A DNA stretch of 51,249 bases, taken from assembly GCF_019375475.1 (NCBI RefSeq), contig NZ_JAHXGQ010000021.1, positions 1 to 51,249 of the forward strand, read 5' to 3'. Source of the DNA: Saccharothrix obliqua (GTDB lineage Bacteria > Actinomycetota > Actinomycetes > Mycobacteriales > Pseudonocardiaceae). Position 1 is the first letter of the stretch. Every line of letters starts with the position of its first letter. A program made the translations under genes and the position numbers. Below the pieces are notes generated by a model. It was not told where the DNA came from and did not search any database. It worked only from the letters and a program-made list of their open reading frames with translations. Shown in pieces: positions 1 through 7,196 of this stretch.

Positions 1-22
1 ACGGCGACAACGTCCGCCGGTC

Positions 23-931
23 TCAGGAGGTGGTGACCTCCAGGTCGCCGGCGATGCGCAGGATCTTGGCCACCTCGCGGGCCGGGAGGCGCGGCGCGTC
101 GAGGCGGTGGCGGTATTGCCTGCCCAGCGCCCCGAACGCCAAGGCGTGCGCGGTGGAGCACAGCACGTTGCGCGGGAACTTCTTCTTGGCCTCGTTGGCG
201 ACGGACCGGTTGAACGCGATGTAGATGCCGCGCCGGCGTGCTGGCATCTGGAGCGCGGCGAGGCGCAGCGTGGAGGTCTTGCCCGTACCTGCGCCGGCCT
301 CGATCACGAGGTCCTTCCCTGCCGCGCACGCCTCGATGATCGCAGTCTGCTCCCCGGTCGGGCTCAAGCCACCGACCAGCGAGGCTGGAGCCGCAGGCCG
401 AGCACCGGGCTCGGGGAACAGCGCATCGGGTGCCGGGTCGTCGTCTGGCTCGGCGAGCGTCACGTCGACCTCGGACACGTCCGGAACCAGCGGCTCCACG
501 TCCGTCGCCACCGGTGCCTCGACTCGCTCGGCTTGCCGGGGAACGGTGACCGGCTCAGCATGGACCACGGCCTGCAGTGCGGTGCGCACAGGTGCCACCA
601 CCGCACCGCCAGCAGTGCTCGGAGTCGGCGGGAGCACGTCCAACAGCGCGCGGACCTGCCGGGTCACTGCGGGCAGCTTGTCCTTTGTGATCGCGTCCAC
701 CCCGAGGGAGGCCATGCGCAACCCCAGCTCGCGCAGCGCGGCCTCGACCTCGCGCCGCTGCTCCTCGACTGGCATTGCGTGCCGCGCTCGGTACGCGGCC
801 TGCTGGCACGCCCGCGAGCAGTACCTCATCGTCCGGCCAGGCCCGGACAGCCGCACCCCGAACGACGTCCCGCAGCGCACGCACTCGCGCTTCACCGGAG
901 CACCGGCCCGCACCGTTGCGTTTTTCCTCAC
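23..931 (-). CDS. UvrD-like helicase, N-terminal part (interrupted by TGA)
   Basis: This encodes the N-terminal 302 residues of a superfamily 1A (UvrD/Rep-type) 3'-5' helicase. It begins with a small zinc-binding segment, CVRCG followed by YCSRACQQAAYR, which is common at the front of actinomycete proteins. A Pro/Ala/Val-rich linker follows, then a Q-motif-like LSPTGEQ and a Walker A AGAGTGKTS near residue 210, then motif Ib (STAHALAFGAL). The remaining helicase motifs lie at 50105-51249. Across the window edges the frame continues without a shift, but the TGA at 23-25 stops it. The GTG at 929-931 is preferred because the upstream extension has poor codon use. Either the gene is a nonsense pseudogene, or the two halves are made separately, or the TGA is a sequence error. 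Confidence 0.85.
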   Translation of the reverse strand: MRKNATVRAGAPVKRECVRCGTSFGVRLSGPGRTMRYCSRACQQAAYRARHAMPVEEQRREVEAALRELGLRMASLGVDAITKDKLPAVTRQVRALLDVLPPTPSTAGGAVVAPVRTALQAVVHAEPVTVPRQAERVEAPVATDVEPLVPDVSEVDVTLAEPDDDPAPDALFPEPGARPAAPASLVGGLSPTGEQTAIIEACAAGKDLVIEAGAGTGKTSTLRLAALQMPARRRGIYIAFNRSVANEAKKKFPRNVLCSTAHALAFGALGRQYRHRLDAPRLPAREVAKILRIAGDLEVTTS

Positions 932-1393
932 ACTGATAATTGTGATGAAAAACTGTGCTCGGCCACAAGCCGCGATCGAGTGACCAAGCAACCGCAGAAC
1001 TGCGGAAGTGGGTAGTGTTCACCGGCTGTGGGAGATCAAGGCGGGCAGCCCTGGCACAGTGCGGGTCGCTGGCGTCCAGGGGTCACGACGAGAACCACAG
1101 CGCAGGCCGGTGCAGGGCCGACGCGACTGGCACTCCAGGTTGCGGATAAGCCGTACTGAACCGAGAGGCCGCTGACACAAGATCGACCGAAAGCGTCACA
1201 TCGGCAGGTGTGACGATGGGCGGCTAAGCGGCAGGCAGTTCGGCCGGTGTTCCGGCCGAGAAGCCTTCAGCCACGGTGAACTTCCGAGGTTTCGTCTTAT
1301 AAGGGGCATTCAACGAGTCGTATCAACGCGTTTCACGCGAGTGCCGTTGCCGTTCGTCCTGCCGGGGCGGGGGTTCGGCGTCACACTCGCCTC
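932..1393. other. Intergenic region between helicase and the next plus-strand gene
   Basis: No convincing gene is present. The stretch holds the divergent promoters of the helicase (minus) and the gene starting at 1394 (plus). A TATAAG box lies near 1299-1304 and could serve the plus-strand gene. The inverted repeat described at 1194-1215 is also here. Reading frames that cross the region have random third-position composition. Confidence 0.5.
1194..1215. repeat. GCGTCAC-type inverted repeat, copy a
   Basis: CGTCACA and TGTGACG form 7-bp arms around an 8-bp spacer, preceded by AAG as in copy e. It belongs to a family of five related inverted repeats in this window (27027, 27245, 28969 and 50052). 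Unlike most of the others it is not beside a gene end. It sits in the divergent promoter region, so it may be an operator. Confidence 0.55.
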
Positions 1394-1849
1394 GTGGATG
1401 CCCGGGGCTACGGCCGTGACGAGCTGTGCCACCTGCTGCTCACGGGCGCGGACACGGTCGGCAGTGCTGGGGTGCACGCCGCGGTCCACCTGCTCACGTT
1501 CACCGCGTTGCCCGGTCGGGGCGACTTCGCCGGGCACGTGGAGATCCGGGTTGGTACACACCTGTCCGGCCGTACGGAGCTGGGGGCGTTCGTGAGGGAC
1601 TGGGAGCGCCTGGCCCGACACGAGAACCTGGACGTCTTGACCGGTCAGGATGAGCGTCTGGTCGCGTTGGCGGCGGGGTGGGCGGCTGGGGTGCCGGTGC
1701 GCCTGGAGCGGGACGCGGCCGGGCTGTCGTCCGCGTCCCTCAGGCGGGTGCTGGAGGCGGTGTTGCTGGCGAGCAACGGCGAGCCGTACTTCATGGTCGT
1801 GCGGACCTCATACCAGGCGCTGCTTCCCGGTGGTGGCCGGTCGGGGTGA
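1394..1849 (+). CDS. Hypothetical protein, 151 aa
   Basis: The function is not recognised. The frame has clear coding composition (G or C at most third positions) from the GTG at 1394 to the TGA. The product is mainly soluble alpha/beta with no signal peptide or membrane segment. It contains a conserved-looking ELCHLLLTGADTV stretch near the start and a Leu/Ala-rich C-terminal half. No clear ribosome binding site precedes the GTG, so the true start may differ. It stands alone between the helicase promoter region and the next gene. Confidence 0.65.
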   Translation: MDARGYGRDELCHLLLTGADTVGSAGVHAAVHLLTFTALPGRGDFAGHVEIRVGTHLSGRTELGAFVRDWERLARHENLDVLTGQDERLVALAAGWAAGVPVRLERDAAGLSSASLRRVLEAVLLASNGEPYFMVVRTSYQALLPGGGRSG

Positions 1850-1924
1850 GGCCGCGGGCCGGCACGCTCGCTCCCTCGACGTGCCGGGCTTTCCGCGTGT
1901 CCGGCCCTACGGTGGGGCCATGAC

Positions 1925-2281
1925 GTGGTGGCGACGACGATCGGGCTCCGACGACGGTCGCGTGGCCGGTGCGGGGGGACCATCGTCGGTGCCGCGGCCG
2001 TCGTCGCGCACGCTCGCGGAGGACTGGTCGCGGAGGTCAACCAGGTCAACCAGCCCGAGTCCGTGCGGGTACGGCTCCGTACGCGGCTTTCGGCGCAGGA
2101 CGCGCGGGTCCTGGACGAGACGCTGGCCTGGTATGCCGACGTGCGCTCCCGCCAGGCCGGGGTCACCTTGCTCGTCGAGGGCCTGTTGATCGACTGGCTG
2201 GCCGAGGCCACCGGGCAGAACCGTGCCGCAGTCGTCCAGCGCCTGGCGCTCGCGGTCGAACGGCTGCTGCCGCCCGAGTGA
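1925..2281 (+). CDS. Hypothetical protein, about 118 aa, start uncertain
   Basis: The C-terminal part from about 2040 onward is clearly coding: SVRVRLRTRLSAQDARV, then a helical Ala/Leu-rich tail ending RLLPPE. The N-terminal part is doubtful. In the annotated frame it looks non-coding (RRRSRGRCGG). The frame starting at ATG 1920 reads more like a real N-terminus (MTWWRRRSGSDDGR) but runs out of register near 2030-2050, beside a tandem GTCAACCAG motif. The gene may carry a frameshift, or it may start within this stretch. No family was recognised. Confidence 0.5.
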   Translation: MVATTIGLRRRSRGRCGGTIVGAAAVVAHARGGLVAEVNQVNQPESVRVRLRTRLSAQDARVLDETLAWYADVRSRQAGVTLLVEGLLIDWLAEATGQNRAAVVQRLALAVERLLPPE

Positions 2282-2472
2282 TCGCACGGCGCGGACCCCG
2301 ACGACGGTCGGGTGTCCCGCCCCACGCGTAGGAATACGACCCGGTGTGCCGAGGCAGGAGTGCCTCACGTCGGGGGGAGGGGGCACGCGACCTGGCGAGG
2401 ACGGCCTCGCGGTTCTACGCGTAGTGGAGCCGGTCCGCCCCGAAGGGCGGACCGGCGGTGCAGCGTTGGGCC
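2282..2472. other. Gap before small zinc-ribbon gene
   Basis: Nothing convincing is present. The reading frames that cross it lack coding composition. It separates the end of the plus-strand gene from the convergent minus-strand zinc-ribbon gene. Confidence 0.4.
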
Positions 2473-2643
2473 TTAGCGACTGGTGCGGGGCGGACGACTG
2501 GTGTGTCGCGGCCGCCTGCGCCAGGTCCGGTGCCCGCACTGGGTCCTCCACTCGCCCGCGTCGGAGACGATCTTGATCGTCGTCTGGCAGACGCCGCAGT
2601 CTGCCGTCTGGGCGTACTCGGGCGTGCTTTCGTTGTCGTACAT
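2473..2643 (-). CDS. Small zinc-ribbon-like protein, 56 aa
   Basis: This small gene is supported by coding-like codon use and by a ribosome binding site (GTGGAG) ten bases before its ATG. The product has CGVC near residues 16-19 and CGH at 36-38, a spacing compatible with one metal-binding ribbon, followed by a basic Arg-rich tail that could contact nucleic acid. It lies upstream of a hairpin-containing leader (2680-2707) and is divergent from the promoter at 2754. The function is unknown, and DNA or RNA binding is an inference. Confidence 0.65.
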   Translation of the reverse strand: MYDNESTPEYAQTADCGVCQTTIKIVSDAGEWRTQCGHRTWRRRPRHTSRPPRTSR

Positions 2644-2679
2644 CGGTTACTCCACATCCTGATGTAGGTGGAGCACCGC

Positions 2680-2707
2680 GGCGCAGAGGGATATGTCCCC
2701 CTGCGCC
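2680..2707. promoter_or_regulatory. Hairpin in leader of zinc-ribbon gene
   Basis: GGCGCAGAGGG and CCCCCTGCGCC pair over 10 of 11 positions around a 6-base loop. It lies 37 bases upstream of the small zinc-ribbon gene on the minus strand and could act in its mRNA leader, or be an operator for the divergent promoters. Confidence 0.4.
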
Positions 2708-2753
2708 CTCGGGGAACGCGTGTCGTCGGACCTCCTGAGCTGGGGCTGTTGAC

Positions 2754-2782
2754 TTGACGCACCGAGTTGAGTTGGCTAGCCT
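2754..2782 (+). promoter_or_regulatory. Strong sigma-A-type promoter
   Basis: TTGACG at 2754-2759 and TAGCCT at 2777-2782 are separated by exactly 17 bp, close to the actinobacterial housekeeping consensus. No convincing coding sequence follows for about 550 bp on the plus strand, so the transcript is probably non-coding or leader-like. Confidence 0.55.
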
Positions 2783-3339
2783 TCGAATCGCCGAGAAAGC
2801 AATTGAAGACCACCGCTCGCGGTGCCCGTAGCGCTCCTGCTGTAACAGGCGCGCTGACGAGGAATCGTAGCGTAGCTCACCCCCCGTGATCAAGCGGGGG
2901 GTAGAGGTGCATCTCCGGTTCCTCTCTTCTAAGAGTAGAGACGTCGCGCAGAGGCGCCTTGACCTGCAACAACCCAACTCTTCGTGTCGGGTGTCGAGGT
3001 TTGCCCCGGGCCTGCGGGCGGCTTCAGGGGCGTCGGGGGCGGCCGCCTGGGTTGTCCCACTCTGCAAGGTCTGCGACGCGGATGCCTCAGGCCGTTCTGT
3101 TGATCCCAGGGATCACCGTGTAGATCACCTGTGGGTTCGCCGCGCGTGCCGCGTCCAGACTCCTGGTCGCGCGGGTCGGCTGATCGTTGGCGCCTTCCAC
3201 GCGGTGCCGCCCGCCGCCGGCTACCGCGCTCGGCGGTGATGTCGGCACGTTCCTATGGGAAGGCCGGTCCGCGGAAAGCCGGACCGGCAGGTCGTCCGCA
3301 GACGGCAGGCGTGCGCCGTGTCCGCCGGCCGGTGCCGGT
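2783..3339 (+). ncRNA. Candidate structured non-coding RNA / gene-free region
   Basis: Downstream of the promoter at 2754 is a stretch with lower GC than its neighbours and several local hairpins. These include CCTG/CAGG near 2838, CCCCCC/GGGGGG flanking GTGATCAAGC near 2880-2901, and CTCTT/AAGAG near 2925. The open frame beginning at the GTG at 2886 uses unusual codons and is not convincing. No tRNA cloverleaf or known riboswitch could be assigned. A small regulatory RNA is possible. From about 3010 to the recombinase end at 3340 nothing specific is seen. Confidence 0.3.
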
Positions 3340-4353
3340 TCAGCGACCGGCCATCCGTGCGGCGAGTTCGGCGGCGTCGGGCGTGTGCTCCGGGCGGCGC
3401 GCGTCGATCTCGTCCAGGCGGCGGTGGGTGCCTTCCTTGGAGGGCGTGAGGTAGCGCTGGAGGGTGCGGCGGTCCTCGTGCCCGGACAGGTTCATCAGGT
3501 CGGCCTCGGTGGCGCCGTCCTCGCCGGCGTGCGTGAGCCGGGAGTGCCGCAGGTCGTGCGGGTCCCATCCCTTCGTCGCGGCTCCGAGGTGCCGCTCGGC
3601 GGTGCGGTAGGTCATCCGCCGGCGTCGGCTGGCCGGGTCGACGTCGTGTGCCGGGACGGTGCCGTCGTCGGGCGCGGTCCGGGTGGACAGGAACACCGGG
3701 CCGGTGCGGCGGCGGCCGAGGAACTGTCCGAGCATCCGCGCGGTGCGCACGTCGTAGAGCAGCGTGTCGTGCTTGCCGCCCTTGCGGATCGTGCGGGCGC
3801 GGCGGTTGGCGCGGTCGAGGTGTTCGACGTCCAGGCGCAGGACCTCCTCGGAGCGGGCCGCGGTGGCGTACAGCATCGACCAGAGCGTGCGGTCCTCCAG
3901 TGGCCACCGGCGGTCGCCGATCAGCCGGTCGATCGCGGCGCGGTCGCGCACCCGCTCGCCGTCGGGCTTGGGCTGGTGTTCGCGGCGCAGCCCGCGCAGC
4001 ACCGCGGCGGCGTCGCCGATCCACTCCCGCTCGGCGAAGTAGGCCGCCGCGGAGGCGACGGCGGCGCGTTTGGCGTTGAACGTCGACGGCGCCTTGGCTC
4101 CCCACGCGGTGCGGACGTTGGCGTGCAGCCGCTCGCGCGTCGGGCCGGGGGAGTCGAGGTCGGTCACGTCGGCGATGCCGGCGAACGCGACCGGCAGGGC
4201 GGAGGTGTAGGAGCGGACGGTCTCCGGGGAGGTGATCCGCCCGGACCGGCCGCGTCGGGCGGCGAGGTGCCGCAGGAACGACGCCAGCGCCTCGGCGGTG
4301 GACACCCCGGCGCCGGGGTCGGCGACGGCGTGGAGGTGTCGGTCCTCGGCCAC
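3340..4353 (-). CDS. Tyrosine recombinase (integrase/Xer-like)
   Basis: The 337-residue product is a site-specific recombinase that would cut and join DNA through a 3'-phosphotyrosine. The N-terminal SAM-like core-binding domain spans about residues 15-120. The catalytic domain shows the full set of residues: Arg167 in TAARSEEV, a beta-hairpin Lys around 191-194 (RKGGKH), H266-D-L-R269, His292 in SGHEDRRT and the nucleophile Tyr301 in LQRYL. The GTG start has an AAGGGGGG ribosome binding site. Immediately upstream lie a dif-like palindrome (4442-4470) and a further half-site (4366-4376) that abuts the ribosome binding site, which suggests autoregulation. On a plasmid the likely role is multimer resolution, though integration is possible. 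Confidence 0.93.
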   Translation of the reverse strand: MAEDRHLHAVADPGAGVSTAEALASFLRHLAARRGRSGRITSPETVRSYTSALPVAFAGIADVTDLDSPGPTRERLHANVRTAWGAKAPSTFNAKRAAVASAAAYFAEREWIGDAAAVLRGLRREHQPKPDGERVRDRAAIDRLIGDRRWPLEDRTLWSMLYATAARSEEVLRLDVEHLDRANRRARTIRKGGKHDTLLYDVRTARMLGQFLGRRRTGPVFLSTRTAPDDGTVPAHDVDPASRRRRMTYRTAERHLGAATKGWDPHDLRHSRLTHAGEDGATEADLMNLSGHEDRRTLQRYLTPSKEGTHRRLDEIDARRPEHTPDAAELAARMAGR

Positions 4354-4365
4354 CCGGACCCCCCT

Positions 4366-4376
4366 TTGTCAGATAA
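4366..4376. repeat. Isolated recombinase half-site
   Basis: TTGTCAGATAA is identical to one arm of the palindrome at 4442-4470 and lies 66 bp closer to the recombinase gene, directly next to its ribosome binding site. It could be an accessory or regulatory binding site for the recombinase. Confidence 0.6.
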
Positions 4377-4441
4377 CACGCGTGAAAGGTGCGCCGCCCG
4401 GAACCGGCCACCAGCGGGGCCGGCGACCCGCGCGGGCGCTT

Positions 4442-4470
4442 TTGTCAGATAATACGCCATTATCTGACAA
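4442..4470. other. dif-like recombination site (candidate)
   Basis: Perfect 12-bp inverted repeats (TTGTCAGATAAT and its complement) flank the 5-bp spacer ACGCC. Read as 11-bp arms it has a 7-bp central region, the architecture of sites used by Xer-type and other simple tyrosine recombinases. The GATAAT/ATTAT core resembles actinobacterial dif. It lies about 90 bp upstream of the tyrosine recombinase start, as expected for its crossover site. Confidence 0.7.
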
Positions 4471-4510
4471 CCAGGCTCGGCGGCGGCGACGCGGGTGGCT
4501 CCAGGCAGGG

Positions 4511-6055
4511 TCACCGCGGGCCGCGCACCGGCGATGGTTCGCCGGGCGGGGCGTCCGGGGGTTCCGGGGCTGGGTGGTCGTCGATCCGGATGAGCCGGTG
4601 CCAGGTCCCCTCGCGGTCGTCGACGGGCTGGTGCTCGTCGGCAGGCCGCCACCTCGGCGGCCACATCGACTCAGGCGACAGCGGGTGGGCGACCGACGCG
4701 CCACGGAAGTCGACGCCCGCAGGGGAGACCTCGCCGTACCTGGCAGGCCCGGTGAACGACGCCTGCGCGAACTCGGCCTCCCCGGCGAACGACGCCTCGC
4801 TGAACCCGGCCTCCCCGGCGAACGACGCCCCGATGAACCCGGCACCGTTGGCGAACCACACCTCGTTGAACCAGGCAGCCTCGGCGAACGACGCCCCCCG
4901 GAAGTCGGCCTTCCTGGTGAACGACGTCCCGCCGAAATAGGCACTCTCGGCGAACGACGCCCCGTTGAACCCGGCAGGCCCGGCGAACGACGCCCCGCCG
5001 AACGCGGTATGCCCGGCGAACGACGCCCCGTTGAACCCGGCAGGCCCGGCGAACGACGCCCCCCGGAACACGGCCTCCCCGGCGAACGACGCCCCGTTGA
5101 ACCCGGCAGGCCCGGCGAACGACGCCTTGCTGAACGCGGTAGGCCCGGCGAACGACGCCCCCTCGAACTCGGCCTCCCCGGCGAACGACGCCCCGCTGAA
5201 CCAGACACGCCCGGCGAACGACGCCCCGTCGAACCCGGCAGGCCCGGCGAACGACGCCCCGTCGAACCCGGTATGCCCGGCGAACGACGCCCCGCCGAAT
5301 TGGGCGTTGCGTATGTGGCAGTTGGACAGGTCGACCTGGACGAGGGTGGCGTCGGTGAGGTCGAGGTCGGTGTCGGGCCAGAAGGTGTCGGCGGGGTGGT
5401 CGGTGTCGGTGCGGGGGCGGAGGTGGTCGCGCAGGATGCGTTGGGCGGTGAGGCGGACCTGTTGTTCCTGGCGGCGTTGGTCGTGTCGGGCGCGGGCGGT
5501 GTCGTCGGCCTGGTCGTCAGGGGGGTCGCCGGGTGGGGTGAACGGCATCCGCAGATAGGCGCACAGCACGTCGACCACGGTCTGCCGCAGGTAGGCGGGG
5601 CGCTCGTTGTCCTGGGCCAGACGTTCCAGGGCGTGCAGGCCGGCCAGCCGGACCGGGGCCTTGTCCGATCCCAACTGTTCGGCGGCCGCGGTGTACAGCT
5701 CGGTCACCCGGCGCGCGGCGGCGTCGTGCTCGGTGGCGGCCTGCGCGCGTTCCCGATGGTCGAGTTCCTGTTCCTGGGTGCGCTGCCGCCGCGCGGCGAG
5801 GTACAGGGCGAACAGCGCGCCACCGCCTGCGGCGACCGACGCGGCGATCTTCACCGCGTCCAACTGCGCGGTCGTCCTCCGGTCCACGTCGGCCAGGCCC
5901 CGGCCCTCGATCCACGACCACAACAGCCACCCGGTCGTGCCGGCGGCCGCGAGCAGGACCACGGCCACCACCGGCATCACCCAGCGGGGCAGCGGCGGCC
6001 GCCGCACCGGCGGATCGACGGGTAAAGAGGCGGCGGGAACGCGGTCGTCAGGCAC
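4511..6055 (-). CDS. Membrane-anchored pentapeptide-repeat protein (copy 1)
   Basis: The 514-residue product has two N-terminal hydrophobic segments (WVMPVVAVVLLAAAGTTGWLL and a second at ALFALYLAARR). An Arg/Glu-rich helical stretch follows, then a conserved block VRLAGLHALERLAQD...VVDVLCAYLRMPF. From about residue 270 to 455 there are tandem repeats of the type GASFAG-x-x-x-F, which is the pentapeptide_3 pattern that folds as a right-handed quadrilateral beta-helix. A paralogue with the same layout lies at 16729-18204. The GTG at 6053-6055 follows an AGGA motif and is preferred over the GTG at 6076. Repeat proteins of this fold can mimic DNA or act as scaffolds, but the function here is unknown. 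Confidence 0.9.
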   Translation of the reverse strand: MPDDRVPAASLPVDPPVRRPPLPRWVMPVVAVVLLAAAGTTGWLLWSWIEGRGLADVDRRTTAQLDAVKIAASVAAGGGALFALYLAARRQRTQEQELDHRERAQAATEHDAAARRVTELYTAAAEQLGSDKAPVRLAGLHALERLAQDNERPAYLRQTVVDVLCAYLRMPFTPPGDPPDDQADDTARARHDQRRQEQQVRLTAQRILRDHLRPRTDTDHPADTFWPDTDLDLTDATLVQVDLSNCHIRNAQFGGASFAGHTGFDGASFAGPAGFDGASFAGRVWFSGASFAGEAEFEGASFAGPTAFSKASFAGPAGFNGASFAGEAVFRGASFAGPAGFNGASFAGHTAFGGASFAGPAGFNGASFAESAYFGGTSFTRKADFRGASFAEAAWFNEVWFANGAGFIGASFAGEAGFSEASFAGEAEFAQASFTGPARYGEVSPAGVDFRGASVAHPLSPESMWPPRWRPADEHQPVDDREGTWHRLIRIDDHPAPEPPDAPPGEPSPVRGPR

Positions 6056-6267
6056 GCCGCAGATCCTGCCCGGCACCCGCGCCCGGTCCGACGGGTCCGC
6101 GACAGGTGCACCCGAACGGGCCCCACCACCTGGCGACCCGTCACGATCGACCCTGCGCCCGGCGGCGCTACACCGGGCCGTCGCCTCCCTGCCCGGAGTC
6201 CGTCGGGATACCCGCGAAGTCCGAGGCCGGCACCGCGGCGGACCGCCCCAGGCACCGGCCCGACCGG

Positions 6268-6498
6268 CTACTCCTCGGCCGGGTCCGAGTCCTCGACCTC
6301 GTCCAGCACCTGGTCCACCTCGGCGTCGGTCACGTCGGGCACTCCGAAGTGGTCCAGCAGCCTGGCCAGCCGCAGGTCGGTGCGCACGCTGGACCTGCGC
6401 AGGTCGTAGAGGCTCGACCCGTACCCGGTCTCGATCTCCCCGAGACGGGCTTCGAGCGCCTGGATCCGAAGCTCCAGGGTGTGCAGTGACGAAGCCAT
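6268..6498 (-). CDS. Small coiled-coil protein, 76 aa
   Basis: The product begins MASSLHTLELRIQALEARLG, a heptad-like coiled coil, and ends with a very acidic tail (DQVLDEVEDSDPAEE). Codon use is typical of the plasmid. A GTG at 6514-6516 is an alternative start. It lies about 210 bp upstream of the pentapeptide-repeat gene on the same strand. No family was recognised. The acidic tail and short coil suggest a protein-binding or accessory role. Confidence 0.65.
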   Translation of the reverse strand: MASSLHTLELRIQALEARLGEIETGYGSSLYDLRRSSVRTDLRLARLLDHFGVPDVTDAEVDQVLDEVEDSDPAEE

Positions 6499-6813
6499 GC
6501 GGCAGAGCCTAGCCACCTGAGGCGATCACACCCGCAGGTTCGCTCCGCTCCACCCGGCCGCTCACGGCCGGCCCCGACTCCGAGTCACCGCGCACCCCGG
6601 TAGAGCGCGGCCTGCCAGGCGCACGCGTCCGCACCGCGGGCCCGCCACGGGCCTGCGAAGCCGCTGATCAAAGCCCTGCGCGGAGCACACCCGCACTCGG
6701 TCGGCCGTCGAATGGCACAGGAACACTCACAAAAGCGCCAGGCTCCGCGCGGAAAGAATTACCGAGATAACTCGGTTCGTGAATACCCGCAGGGGCGGGG
6801 GTTTCGCGCGCGC
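6499..6813. other. Intergenic region upstream of twin-repeat leader
   Basis: No gene is supported. GC drops towards 6720-6820, where the sequence becomes A-rich before the promoter at 6814. The divergent promoters of the coiled-coil gene and the small peptide gene must lie here. Confidence 0.4.
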
Positions 6814-6819
6814 TATACT
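6814..6819 (+). promoter_or_regulatory. -10 box TATACT
   Basis: TATACT is followed after six bases by a hairpin-forming leader. No good -35 hexamer is visible in the GC-rich sequence before it. It would drive the leader with the twin GGGTCGACCC repeats and the small peptide gene at 6923. Confidence 0.5.
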
Positions 6820-6825
6820 GGACCA

Positions 6826-6858
6826 CCTCCCCGACTTTCTTTGAAAGCGGGGAGGGTC
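6826..6858 (+). promoter_or_regulatory. Leader hairpin
   Basis: CCTCCCCG-A-CTTTC pairs with GAAAG-CGGGGAGG around a short T-rich loop, with one bulged base. It would start within a few bases of the expected transcription start. The downstream arm overlaps the first 15-bp direct repeat, so folding and protein binding at the repeat could be mutually exclusive. Confidence 0.5.
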
Positions 6859-6891
6859 GACCCTTCCGGGAAAAGCGGGAGGGTCGACCCT
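6850..6891. repeat. Two direct copies of a 15-bp repeat with GGGTCGACCC palindrome
   Basis: GGGAGGGTCGACCCT occurs at 6850-6864 and again at 6877-6891, 27 bp apart. Each contains the 10-bp palindrome GGGTCGACCC and is preceded by AAAGCGG. The arrangement is typical of a pair of operator half-sites for a dimeric regulator, or a very short iteron pair. Confidence 0.65.
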
Positions 6892-6922
6892 GATCTCTGA
6901 CATCACTAGCGAAAGGACTCGC

Positions 6923-7033
6923 ATGCGACGCTTCACACGCTGGTGCTCAGCCGCTCGCGCCCTCGCCCGCCTCCTTCACGAGCTGGCGAAACTGGCCGAG
7001 GGCCACGGCTGGGACTGGGCGCTCGGCGCGTAA
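6923..7033 (+). CDS. Small basic peptide, 36 aa
   Basis: The ATG is preceded at good spacing by GAAAGGA. Codon use after the first residues is typical of the plasmid (CTC GCC CGC CTC). The product starts MRRFTRWCSAARALARLLHE and ends GHGWDWALGA, giving a probable amphipathic helix with basic and tryptophan residues. It lies at the end of the hairpin/twin-repeat leader, so the peptide is probably the main product of that promoter. The function is unknown; a leader peptide or membrane-active peptide is possible. Confidence 0.55.
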   Translation: MRRFTRWCSAARALARLLHELAKLAEGHGWDWALGA

Positions 7034-7129
7034 CCGAACCCAGCCCGATGGCCTGACCAGGGTGCCTCCTGGCAGGTCGTCGCGCAACCGAAGAATAGCC
7101 GGGTAATCTCGGCGCGTCAAAGGCGAGCC

Positions 7130-7165
7130 GGTCCGGGCGTGGGCCTGTTTCGACACGCCCGGACC
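7130..7165. terminator. Perfect 12-bp hairpin before HEPN gene
   Basis: GGTCCGGGCGTG and CACGCCCGGACC pair around a 12-base loop. No T-run follows. It lies between the small peptide gene and the TIGR02391 gene, where it could terminate the upstream transcript or act as an attenuator. Confidence 0.5.
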
Positions 7166-7196
7166 GCGCTTCCGCCCGCCCGGGAAACGGCGCACA

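Noticed and set aside
2915..2990. Possible tRNA-like anticodon arm (CTCTTCTAAGAG)
   Set aside because: No acceptor stem, T-arm or cloverleaf could be built around it.
2886..3239. Plus-strand frame from the GTG after the CCCCCC/GGGGGG hairpin
   Set aside because: Uses codons that are rare elsewhere on the plasmid and has no ribosome binding site; a structured RNA is a better reading.
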